This document shows, one piece after another, positions 1 through 5,413 of a stretch of DNA of 5,413 nucleotides (positions within the stretch are counted from its first letter, which is position 1; each line of letters opens with the position of its first letter). The notes under the pieces were generated by a model that was not told the DNA's origin, searched no databases, and saw only the letters and a list, made by a program, of their open reading frames with translations. The position numbers were made by a program, and so were the translations under genes. Origin of the DNA: an uncultured Actinomycetes bacterium (lineage in GTDB: Bacteria > Actinomycetota > Actinomycetes > S36-B12); NCBI GenBank assembly GCA_937902285.1, contig CALGTB010000294.1:1-5413 (forward strand), given 5' to 3'.

Positions 1-2
1 AG

Positions 3-75
3 TGCGCCCGGAGGGACTCGAACCCCCAACCGACAGGGTAGAAACCTGTTGCTCTATCCATTGAGCTACGGGCGC
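3..75 (-). tRNA. tRNA-Arg, anticodon UCU
   Basis: The reverse complement folds as a complete 73-nt cloverleaf. It has a perfect 7-bp acceptor stem (GCGCCCG/CGGGCGC), a D-arm GCUC/GAGC, an anticodon stem ACAGG/CCUGU with loop UUUCUAC (anticodon UCU), a 5-nt variable loop, and a T-arm with the TTCGAGT loop and one G-U pair. The discriminator base is A at position 3. The following bases are CT, so CCA is not encoded and must be added by the CCA-adding enzyme, as is common in actinobacteria. The tRNA reads AGA, a codon that is rare at this GC content: I see no AGA or AGG in the ettA fragment and one AGG in ssb. The upstream stretch 76-145 has no convincing promoter; a CACAAT-like hexamer about 14 nt before the tRNA 5' end is the only AT-rich candidate. 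Confidence 0.96.
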
Positions 76-123
76 TGGTCGGTCAATTGTGCATGCCGAG
101 GCGCTGTTCCCGCTGATGGGTGC

Positions 124-138
124 GTCGCGCGCGGCGAC
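124..138 (-). terminator. small GC hairpin after the glycosyltransferase gene
   Basis: GTCGC and GCGAC form a 5-bp perfect stem around a 5-nt loop, starting 7 nt past the glycosyltransferase stop codon on the minus strand. There is no T-tract, so this would be at best a weak GC-rich hairpin terminator of the kind common in actinobacteria. In DNA this GC-rich, a 5-bp stem can arise by chance. Confidence 0.22.
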
Positions 139-145
139 CGAGCTG

Positions 146-1159
146 CTAATCGCCCTCCCCGGAGGGTGTCTGGGAGCCCGCCCGCGCTCGGGAGCGGCGG
201 GCCAGCAGTGATCGGCGGATCCCGTAGGGCAGCGCGGCCGCGGCCACCAGCGACAGCCAGCGGACCTGCTGCGCTCGCGTCGCGCCGGTGAGGTCGGCGC
301 GGGCCTGCACCACCTGAGCCATCGACGCGTCGCCGGCGATCACGCGCCAGGTGAGGGCTGTGAGCCGCATGTCGCGGTAGTGGTCGGGGTAGTGGATCGC
401 GAGCAGGGGCGACAGCGTCTCGATGTACTCCTCAGCCCCGATGGCGAGGCCGCGGGCCCGATCCGGTGCGTGGTTCGCATCGACGGCGCTCGCGCTGTCG
501 GCTCTGACGCCGTTGGTCGGTCCCGTTGCGATGGGGACCGGGACGTGCCGGCCATCGGTCTGGGCAAGAACCCGCGCCCACAGCACGCCTTCCCAGCCCC
601 AGGCCCGCTCGTCGAACGCGAAGTCCTCGATCAGCGACCTCCTCACGACGGGGATGAAGTTGCCTCGCACGCGGCCCGAGCACAGGGTGTCGAGGGTGAT
701 CGCCTGGCCAGGCACGGGAATGAACCCGTCGACGGTTCCCTCGTCCTCCTTGATCCGGTCGAACCACAGCAGTCCCACCGAGTCCGGGGCCGCCATCTCG
801 CCGTCGAGAAGGACCCGCCACCCCGGCAGCAGTCGGTCGTCGCTGTCGAGCATGAGCACCCACTCAGCATCCTGAGGCACCGCGCGCAGGAGGGTGTTGC
901 GCGCCGCCAGCACGCCCCGGTTGGTCTCATGCCGCAGGAGCCGGCCCTGGAGGCCCATGTCGGGGAGGAGGCCCGTCGACTCGAGGGGAGGCCGGGATCC
1001 GTCGTCGACGACGATGTAGTCGTCGGTCGGTCGCAGTTCCGCCAGGACCGAGACCGCGCTTCGCGCCGTGAGCTCGTGGCGGTTGTGGGCGGGGGTGATG
1101 ACCGCGAGTCGCATCCACGGAGCGTCGTCCGGAACGTCGTCCTGCGCGTGGCCCGGCAT
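146..1159 (-). CDS. family 2 glycosyltransferase (GT-A fold)
   Basis: This 337-aa protein should transfer a sugar from a nucleotide-sugar donor to a glycan, lipid or protein acceptor at the cytoplasmic face of the membrane. The N-terminal GT-A nucleotide-binding strand is at residues 18-28 (AVITPAHNRHE). VVDDGS at 50-55 is the classic GT2 donor-binding segment, NRGVLAARN lies at 80-88, and LDSDD at 104-108 carries the metal-binding DxD motif. An acceptor-side region follows at 167-194, with GNFIPVVRRS and WGWEGVLW; Glu190 is a candidate for the catalytic-base position. The C-terminus (302-325) is a short hydrophobic stretch followed by many arginines, which may dock on the membrane but is too short to be a clear TM helix. 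The first ATG is chosen because AGGAGG lies 7 nt upstream. An ATG at codon 16 (MRLAVITPAHN) would also leave the domain intact but lacks such a site. The gene is divergent from a methyltransferase, suggesting glycan synthesis plus methylation. Donor and acceptor cannot be inferred. Confidence 0.9.
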   Translation of the reverse strand: MPGHAQDDVPDDAPWMRLAVITPAHNRHELTARSAVSVLAELRPTDDYIVVDDGSRPPLESTGLLPDMGLQGRLLRHETNRGVLAARNTLLRAVPQDAEWVLMLDSDDRLLPGWRVLLDGEMAAPDSVGLLWFDRIKEDEGTVDGFIPVPGQAITLDTLCSGRVRGNFIPVVRRSLIEDFAFDERAWGWEGVLWARVLAQTDGRHVPVPIATGPTNGVRADSASAVDANHAPDRARGLAIGAEEYIETLSPLLAIHYPDHYRDMRLTALTWRVIAGDASMAQVVQARADLTGATRAQQVRWLSLVAAAALPYGIRRSLLARRSRARAGSQTPSGEGD

Positions 1160-1166
1160 GCCTCGG

Positions 1167-1172
1167 CCTCCT
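1167..1172 (-). promoter_or_regulatory. ribosome binding site of the glycosyltransferase gene
   Basis: The minus strand reads AGGAGG followed by a 7-nt spacer and ATG. This is a full match to the anti-Shine-Dalgarno core at ideal distance and supports the upstream ATG (position 1159) over the internal ATG at 1114. Confidence 0.85.
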
Positions 1173-1204
1173 GTCGTCGGCCCCGCTCGAGCCGGTGGTG
1201 CACC

Positions 1205-1210
1205 AAAATA
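1205..1210 (-). promoter_or_regulatory. candidate -10 element for the glycosyltransferase gene
   Basis: TATTTT on the minus strand is the only AT-rich patch in this GC-rich intergenic region. It lies 45 nt upstream of the start codon, leaving a leader of about 35-40 nt that contains the AGGAGG site. A possible -35 (TGGCAC, 1230-1235) is 19 nt away, which is long, so the match is only fair. Confidence 0.35.
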
Positions 1211-1239
1211 GCGGCGCCCGCCCGGCGGCGTGCCACCTG

Positions 1240-1245
1240 TAGTGT
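1240..1245 (+). promoter_or_regulatory. candidate -10 element for the methyltransferase gene
   Basis: TAGTGT fits the actinobacterial TAnnnT pattern and lies 55 nt upstream of the methyltransferase ATG. No recognisable -35 sits 16-19 nt upstream. If used, the transcript leader would contain the inverted repeat at 1262-1289. Confidence 0.28.
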
Positions 1246-1261
1246 TCGTGCGTCCCGCCAG

Positions 1262-1289
1262 CGATCAGCGCGGGGCGTCGGCGCGATCG
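1262..1289 (+). repeat. imperfect inverted repeat in the methyltransferase leader
   Basis: CGATC-A-GCGC (1262-1271) pairs with GCGC-GATCG (1281-1289), giving 9 bp with one bulged A and a 9-nt loop GGGGCGTCG. It ends 3 nt before the G-rich GGGGGA (1292-1297) that precedes the ATG at 1301. It could be an operator half-site pair or an mRNA hairpin that limits access to the start. It could also be chance in GC-rich DNA. Confidence 0.4.
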
Positions 1290-1300
1290 ATGGGGGACAC

Positions 1301-2290
1301 ATGGCCGGGTGGCGGCAGGTCCCGCGCGCAGTCCTGCAGAACCCCAGGGCGATGCGTGCCTTCGACCGAGCGACGTCCATCGCCCTGCGTGCGGCCCGTC
1401 CGCCGTTCCGCGTGTACGAGCGATTCGGCCCGGTGCGGCTGCCGGTGTCACGCGAGGCTCTTCGCCGAGGCGGCATCTACCCGATCCCCGACCACTACTA
1501 CTGGCCGCTGTTCAACGAGGCTCTCCTCACCCGCCCGCTGTCGGACGTGCGGAACCTCCCCGGCATCGACCTTCGGCATGACGAGCAGGTGGCCCTTCTC
1601 GATGAACTGGTCTTCGCCGACGAGCTCGTCCCCCTGCAGCTCGACCGCGCGCCGGCCTCGGCCCTGGATCCCTACATCGGACCGCTCAGCAACTTCGACT
1701 CCGGCGACGCCGAGTTCCTCTACCAGATGATCCGCCGGTTCAAGCCTCGTCGCGTCGTGGAGATCGGCAGCGGCGACTCGACGAAGATCGCGCAGCTCGC
1801 CCTGCGCCGCAACGCCGAGGAGACCGGCGAGGTCGCCGAGCACGTGTGCGTCGAGCCGTACGAGATGCCGTGGCTCGAGCAGTCCGGTGTCCGGGTGATC
1901 CGGGCGAAGGTGGAGGACGTCGGCCTCGAGCTGTTCGCCGAGCTGGGGCGCGACGACCTGCTCTTCATCGACTCCTCGCACATGATCCGGCCGCAGGGCG
2001 ACGTGCTGTTCGAGTACCTCGAGGTGCTGCCGAGCCTGGCCAGTGGGGTCCTCGTTCACGTGCACGACATCTTCACCCCGCGCGACTACCTGCAGCAGTG
2101 GATCCACGAGTCCGTGCGGATGTGGAACGAGCAGTACCTGCTGGAAGCGCTGCTGAGCAACAGCGACCGGTACGAGGTCGTGGCAGCCCTCAACTACCTC
2201 CACCACGACGACTACGCCCGACTCGCGGCGGTGTGCCCGTACCTCGTCCCGGAACGCGAGCCGGCGTCGTTCTACCTGCGCGTGCGCTGA
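1301..2290 (+). CDS. class I SAM-dependent methyltransferase (Methyltransf_24-like)
   Basis: This 329-aa soluble protein is predicted to transfer a methyl group from S-adenosylmethionine. The Rossmann SAM site begins with motif I, VVEIGSGDST (152-161). An acidic residue follows the second strand (CVEPYE, Glu185), then LLFIDSSHMIRPQGDV (220-235) and VHVHDIF (252-258), whose His/Asp residues may bind metal or substrate. WNEQYLLEALLSN (275-287) is also characteristic. I recognise this set (IDSSH, HDIF, WNEQYLL) from methyltransferases found beside glycosyltransferases in surface polysaccharide clusters, but no precise substrate is known to me. The roughly 130 residues before the SAM fold include GGIYPIPDHYYWPLFN (57-72), which also looks conserved in this family. 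The ATG at 1301 is preceded by GGGGGA at 4-nt spacing, a weak site; the ATG at 1352 is an alternative. The frame stays open far upstream only because the antisense strand of the glycosyltransferase gene lacks stops there. The gene is divergent from the glycosyltransferase and convergent with the MFS gene. Confidence 0.86.
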   Translation: MAGWRQVPRAVLQNPRAMRAFDRATSIALRAARPPFRVYERFGPVRLPVSREALRRGGIYPIPDHYYWPLFNEALLTRPLSDVRNLPGIDLRHDEQVALLDELVFADELVPLQLDRAPASALDPYIGPLSNFDSGDAEFLYQMIRRFKPRRVVEIGSGDSTKIAQLALRRNAEETGEVAEHVCVEPYEMPWLEQSGVRVIRAKVEDVGLELFAELGRDDLLFIDSSHMIRPQGDVLFEYLEVLPSLASGVLVHVHDIFTPRDYLQQWIHESVRMWNEQYLLEALLSNSDRYEVVAALNYLHHDDYARLAAVCPYLVPEREPASFYLRVR

Positions 2291-2305
2291 ACGCTTTGCC
2301 GTCGG

Positions 2306-2316
2306 GGGGTCACCCC
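2306..2316. terminator. possible bidirectional hairpin between convergent genes
   Basis: GGGG-TCA-CCCC forms a 4-bp stem with a 3-nt loop, and CCG/CGG further out could extend it with bulges. The loop is the MFS stop codon, and the hairpin lies 16-26 nt past the methyltransferase stop. The two stops are separated by only 19 bp, so any termination signal must lie about here. There is no T-tract and the stem is short. Confidence 0.25.
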
Positions 2317-3590
2317 ACCGGCACTGCGGTCCGGGCACCGGCCCGGGGTATGGCGAGGCAGGCCAGCCCGGCCGCCAGCGCCAGCGCGCCGGCGAGGAAC
2401 CATGCCGTCGAGTAGTCGCCGTTGGCCTGGCGGATCGCGCCCGTGACTGCCGCCGCGACGGCCGCCCCGATCATGTGCGAGGCGAAGACCCAGCCGAAGA
2501 CGATCGGCCCGCGCTCCGGGCCGTAGATGCGCGTGCACAGGATCGCCGTCGGCGGGACCGTCGCGACCCAGTCAAGGCCGAAGAGCATCATCACGACGAG
2601 GAGGGGCGGATCCACGTCGGGGCCAAGGAAGGCGGGCAGCGCGATGAGGGCGATGCCGCGCAGCGAGTAGTAGGCGGCCAGCAGGAGGCGGGGGTCGAAC
2701 CGGTCCGTGAGCCAGCCCGACCCGATGGTGCCGATGATGTCGAAGAGGCCGACCACGGCGAGGAGGCCTGCTGCCGTGGTCGCGCCCATGCCGTGGTCGT
2801 GCATGGCCGGCACGAAGTGCGTGCTGACGATCCCGTTGGTCGTCCACCCGCAGATGAAGAACGTGCCGGCGAGCAGCCAGAAGGCGCGGGTGCGCGCGGC
2901 CGCGCGCAGTGCCGCCAGGGCCGAGGACGCGGCGGCCCAGCCGCTGTGGGTGGTGTTCTGCTCCTGCTCGACGTCCGTGAGCTCACCCGTCGCGCCATAG
3001 GGCCGCAGGCCGACATCGGACGGGCGGTCGGCGATGACGAACCAGACGAGCGGGATGAGCAGGAGGCACATCAGTGCGATGAGCCCGGAAGCGTACCTCC
3101 AACCCCAGCCCTCGACGGTTCGCGCGATGAGCGGGAGGAAGACCAGCTGACCGGTGGCCCACGCCGCGCCGAGCACTCCGAGCACGAGGCCGCGGCGGCG
3201 CACGAACCAGCGGGTGGTGACGAGGGCGCCGAACACGAGGGCTGTCGCGCCGGTGCCCAGCCCGACCAGCACGCCCCACAGCAGGACGAGCTGCCACGAG
3301 TCGCGCATGACCAGGGTGAGGCCGGTCCCGACGCCGATGAGGGCGAGGGCGAGGGTGGCGATGCGCCGGACCCCGAAGCGCTCCATCAGGGCGGCCGCGA
3401 ACGGTGCCGTGAGCCCGTAGAGGACGAGGTTGACCGACACCGCCAGGGACGTGGCCGAGCGCGACCAGCCGAACTCGTCCTCGAAGGGGACGATGAGGAC
3501 GCCGACGGAGGATCGGAAGGCGGCCGAGGCCAGCAGGACGAGGAAGACGACCCCGGCGACCAGCCAGGCCCGGTGGATCCTCGTCGACAT
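2310..3590 (-). CDS. major facilitator transporter, MCT/OFA-like
   Basis: This 426-aa inner-membrane protein has about 12 hydrophobic segments: roughly 10-30, 48-66, 78-95, 101-122, 136-156, 168-187, 237-257, 271-290, 301-321, 328-349, 363-384 and 394-414. The two six-helix halves are joined by a hydrophilic loop at 188-235. MFS motif A-type loops occur in both halves: LMERFGVRR (68-76), and GWLTDRFDPR (292-301) in the second. FGWSRS (40-45), the HFVP segment (258-261), SLRG (309-312), the PPTAILCTRIYG segment (346-357) and FGWVFASHMIG (365-375) are typical of the monocarboxylate/oxalate-formate-like MFS branch. It is therefore likely a secondary transporter of small organic anions, but the substrate is inferred only from family resemblance. 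An upstream in-frame ATG would add 82 low-complexity, non-membrane residues overlapping ssb, so the ATG just before the first TM is chosen. There is no SD at normal distance. A TAnnnT element 7 nt upstream suggests a leaderless mRNA. Confidence 0.9.
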   Translation of the reverse strand: MSTRIHRAWLVAGVVFLVLLASAAFRSSVGVLIVPFEDEFGWSRSATSLAVSVNLVLYGLTAPFAAALMERFGVRRIATLALALIGVGTGLTLVMRDSWQLVLLWGVLVGLGTGATALVFGALVTTRWFVRRRGLVLGVLGAAWATGQLVFLPLIARTVEGWGWRYASGLIALMCLLLIPLVWFVIADRPSDVGLRPYGATGELTDVEQEQNTTHSGWAAASSALAALRAAARTRAFWLLAGTFFICGWTTNGIVSTHFVPAMHDHGMGATTAAGLLAVVGLFDIIGTIGSGWLTDRFDPRLLLAAYYSLRGIALIALPAFLGPDVDPPLLVVMMLFGLDWVATVPPTAILCTRIYGPERGPIVFGWVFASHMIGAAVAAAVTGAIRQANGDYSTAWFLAGALALAAGLACLAIPRAGARTAVPVG

Positions 3591-3597
3591 GAGGGCG

Positions 3598-3603
3598 AGC
3601 GTA
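3598..3603 (-). promoter_or_regulatory. candidate -10 element for leaderless MFS transcript
   Basis: The minus strand reads TACGCT, then 7 nt, then the MFS ATG. TAnnnT at this distance would place transcription initiation at or next to the A of the ATG. This arrangement is well known for leaderless mRNAs in actinobacteria. The only SD-like sequence (GGGGAGG) is about 16 nt from the ATG, too far for efficient use, which supports a leaderless start. Confidence 0.5.
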
Positions 3604-3627
3604 GGGCCTCCCCAGCGCGGGGAGCCT
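3604..3627. repeat. inverted repeat abutting the MFS promoter
   Basis: CTCCCC (3608-3613) and GGGGAG (3619-3624) form a perfect 6-bp inverted repeat around AGCGC. It extends by GG/CC plus a G-T pair if C3607 is bulged. It lies directly upstream of the TACGCT hexamer, where the -10/-35 spacer of the MFS promoter would be, so an operator is a reasonable reading. If the MFS start is leaderless, the repeat is not in that mRNA. Confidence 0.42.
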
Positions 3628-3647
3628 GCGGTCTGGCGTCCACAGCG

Positions 3648-3657
3648 GCGTCGACGC
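3648..3657. repeat. 10-bp perfect palindrome in the MFS-ssb divergent region
   Basis: GCGTCGACGC is fully self-complementary and lies near the middle of the 139-bp region between the divergent MFS and ssb starts. It might be a regulator half-site pair. Palindromes of this size and composition are not rare at this GC content. Otherwise this intergenic region shows no clear ssb promoter hexamers. Confidence 0.25.
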
Positions 3658-3714
3658 TCTGTCGGTCGCGCGCCGCGCTCGGCGAGGGTGTCGGCACCGG
3701 GGCTGGCCCGGGTG

Positions 3715-3724
3715 AGGAGAGGAG
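3715..3724 (+). promoter_or_regulatory. tandem Shine-Dalgarno of ssb
   Basis: AGGAG occurs twice back to back, ending 10 nt and 5 nt before the ATG at 3730. Either copy can pair with the 16S rRNA tail, and together they fix this start. The arrangement contrasts with the SD-less starts of the MFS gene and ettA on either side. Confidence 0.8.
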
Positions 3725-3729
3725 CAGTC

Positions 3730-4236
3730 ATGAACGACATCACCCTCTGCGTCGTCGGCAACGTCGTCAACGAGGTCGAGCTGAGGTTCACGAAGTCGGG
3801 CGAGCCGGTGGCCTCGTTCCGGGTGGCGGGCGGCACGCGACGCTACGACCGGGCGAGCGAGCGCTGGGTCGACGGGGACACGCACTACTTCACGGTCTCC
3901 TGCTGGCGGGGGCTAGCTCACAACGTCGTCCAGACCCTGCACAAGGGGATGCCGGTCATCGTGCAGGGTCGCCTGCGCAGCCGCGAGGTCGAGCGGCCCT
4001 GCAAGGAGCAGACCCACATCGTGCGCTACCTCGACATCGAGGCGAGCTCCGTCGGCTGCGACCTGGCACGCGGAGTGGCCGTCTTCACACGGGTCAAGCG
4101 CGAGTCGGTGGTCGAGAGCGAGCGCCGCGCCGTCGCCGACGCCCTGGGTGAGGCGGGCCTGGCGGACGACGCCGTGGTCGACCTCGAGACCGGGGAGATC
4201 CTCGAGGGCTCGCAGGACTCCGTGCCCGCCGCCTGA
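3730..4236 (+). CDS. ssb: single-stranded DNA-binding protein, tipless paralogue
   Basis: This 168-aa protein has an OB-fold that should coat single-stranded DNA during replication, recombination or repair. The SSB core runs from about residue 3 to 108. It begins ITLCVVGNVV, then FTKSGEPVASFRVA (20-33), HYFTVSCWRGLAHNVVQTL (52-70) with the ssDNA-stacking Trp59 region, KGMPVIVQGRLRSREV (72-87), and the final strand VRYLDIEASSVGCDL (98-112). Canonical SSBs carry a long flexible tail ending in an acidic tip such as DDDIPF, which recruits partner proteins. Here the tail is short (about 56 residues), has scattered acidic residues, and ends SVPAA with no such tip. That makes it more like the second SSB paralogue of actinobacteria (SsbB-type) than the essential replicative one. 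The start is set by a tandem AGGAG. The gene lies 42 bp upstream of ettA on the same strand, an order I recall from other actinobacteria, but a hairpin and a promoter-like hexamer in the gap suggest ettA has its own transcript. Confidence 0.9.
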   Translation: MNDITLCVVGNVVNEVELRFTKSGEPVASFRVAGGTRRYDRASERWVDGDTHYFTVSCWRGLAHNVVQTLHKGMPVIVQGRLRSREVERPCKEQTHIVRYLDIEASSVGCDLARGVAVFTRVKRESVVESERRAVADALGEAGLADDAVVDLETGEILEGSQDSVPAA

Positions 4237-4242
4237 CGTGCG

Positions 4243-4263
4243 CGGGGCCTCTCCGGGGCCCCG
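4243..4263 (+). terminator. GC hairpin between ssb and ettA
   Basis: CGGGGCC (4243-4249) and GGCCCCG (4257-4263) form a perfect 7-bp stem with a 7-nt loop, beginning 6 nt after the ssb stop codon. There is no T-tract, as is usual for actinobacterial hairpins. The nested palindrome CGGGGCCCCG (4254-4263) is an alternative pairing. The 3' arm ends 1 nt before the TAGGCT hexamer, so the structure also occupies the spacer of the ettA promoter. It could terminate or attenuate ssb read-through, or be a protein-binding site. Confidence 0.5.
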
Positions 4264-4264
4264 A

Positions 4265-4270
4265 TAGGCT
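4265..4270 (+). promoter_or_regulatory. candidate -10 element for (near-)leaderless ettA transcript
   Basis: TAGGCT matches the actinobacterial TAnnnT -10 and lies 8 nt upstream of the ettA ATG. Initiation 6-8 nt downstream would give a 5' leader of zero to about two bases. No Shine-Dalgarno is present: the bases just before the ATG are GGGCACT. No TTGACA-like -35 is seen; the expected position is filled by the hairpin. Confidence 0.55.
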
Positions 4271-4278
4271 CGGGCACT

Positions 4279-5413
<1,135 letters not shown>

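Noticed and set aside
1..145. tRNA-associated attachment site of an integrative element
   Set aside because: No second copy of the tRNA 3' end and no integrase were noticed in the window; the idea stays open only for sequence to the left.
380..1300. Long upstream open extension of the methyltransferase frame
   Set aside because: It is antisense to a glycosyltransferase with clear GT2 motifs, and the translated extension is Arg/His/Gly-rich with no domain. It is open only because of GC-biased codon use.
1448..2338. 296-codon minus-strand frame opposite the methyltransferase
   Set aside because: Its Val/Glu/His-rich composition is typical of the antisense of GC-rich genes. The plus frame has full SAM methyltransferase motifs.
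3591..3836. 82-residue N-terminal extension of the MFS protein
   Set aside because: It would overlap the start and SD of ssb on the other strand, contains no membrane or signal segment, and the shorter start precedes TM1 exactly as expected.
2475..4151. 558-codon plus-strand frame across the MFS gene and ssb
   Set aside because: The translation is low-complexity (Glu/Asp/Gly/Arg-rich) and antisense to a well-formed 12-TM transporter, so it is a shadow frame.

Overview
This window looks like chromosomal DNA of a high-GC actinobacterium. The reasons are strongly G/C-biased third codon positions, a tRNA gene without an encoded CCA end, TAnnnT-type -10 elements placed almost directly on start codons (a leaderless layout), and a short ssb paralogue immediately upstream of ettA, an order I recall from Actinomycetota. 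A Micrococcales-like host is plausible, but that is inference only.

Left part (1-2290): a tRNA-Arg(UCU) gene on the minus strand, then a family 2 glycosyltransferase gene (minus). A class I SAM-dependent methyltransferase gene is transcribed divergently from it (plus) across a 141-bp intergenic region. Together the two suggest synthesis and methylation of a surface glycan or glycolipid. The substrate cannot be read from the sequence, and no integrase or transposase is visible.

Middle part (2291-3590): a 12-TM major facilitator transporter of the MCT/OFA-like type (minus), converging on the methyltransferase with only 19 bp between the stop codons. Its start has no well-placed Shine-Dalgarno, but a TAnnnT element lies 7 nt upstream, next to an inverted repeat that could be an operator.

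Right part (3591-5413): a 139-bp divergent intergenic region, then ssb (plus, 168 aa, without the usual acidic C-terminal tip) with a tandem Shine-Dalgarno. A 42-bp gap holding a GC hairpin and a TAGGCT element follows, then the first 378 codons of ettA, the ribosome-associated ABC-F translation factor, cut by the window end.

I see five protein genes and one tRNA. There is no CRISPR array, IS element, phage gene or obviously new multi-gene system. The points most worth a second look are regulatory: apparent leaderless starts for the MFS gene and ettA, and three inverted repeats placed against starts or promoters.
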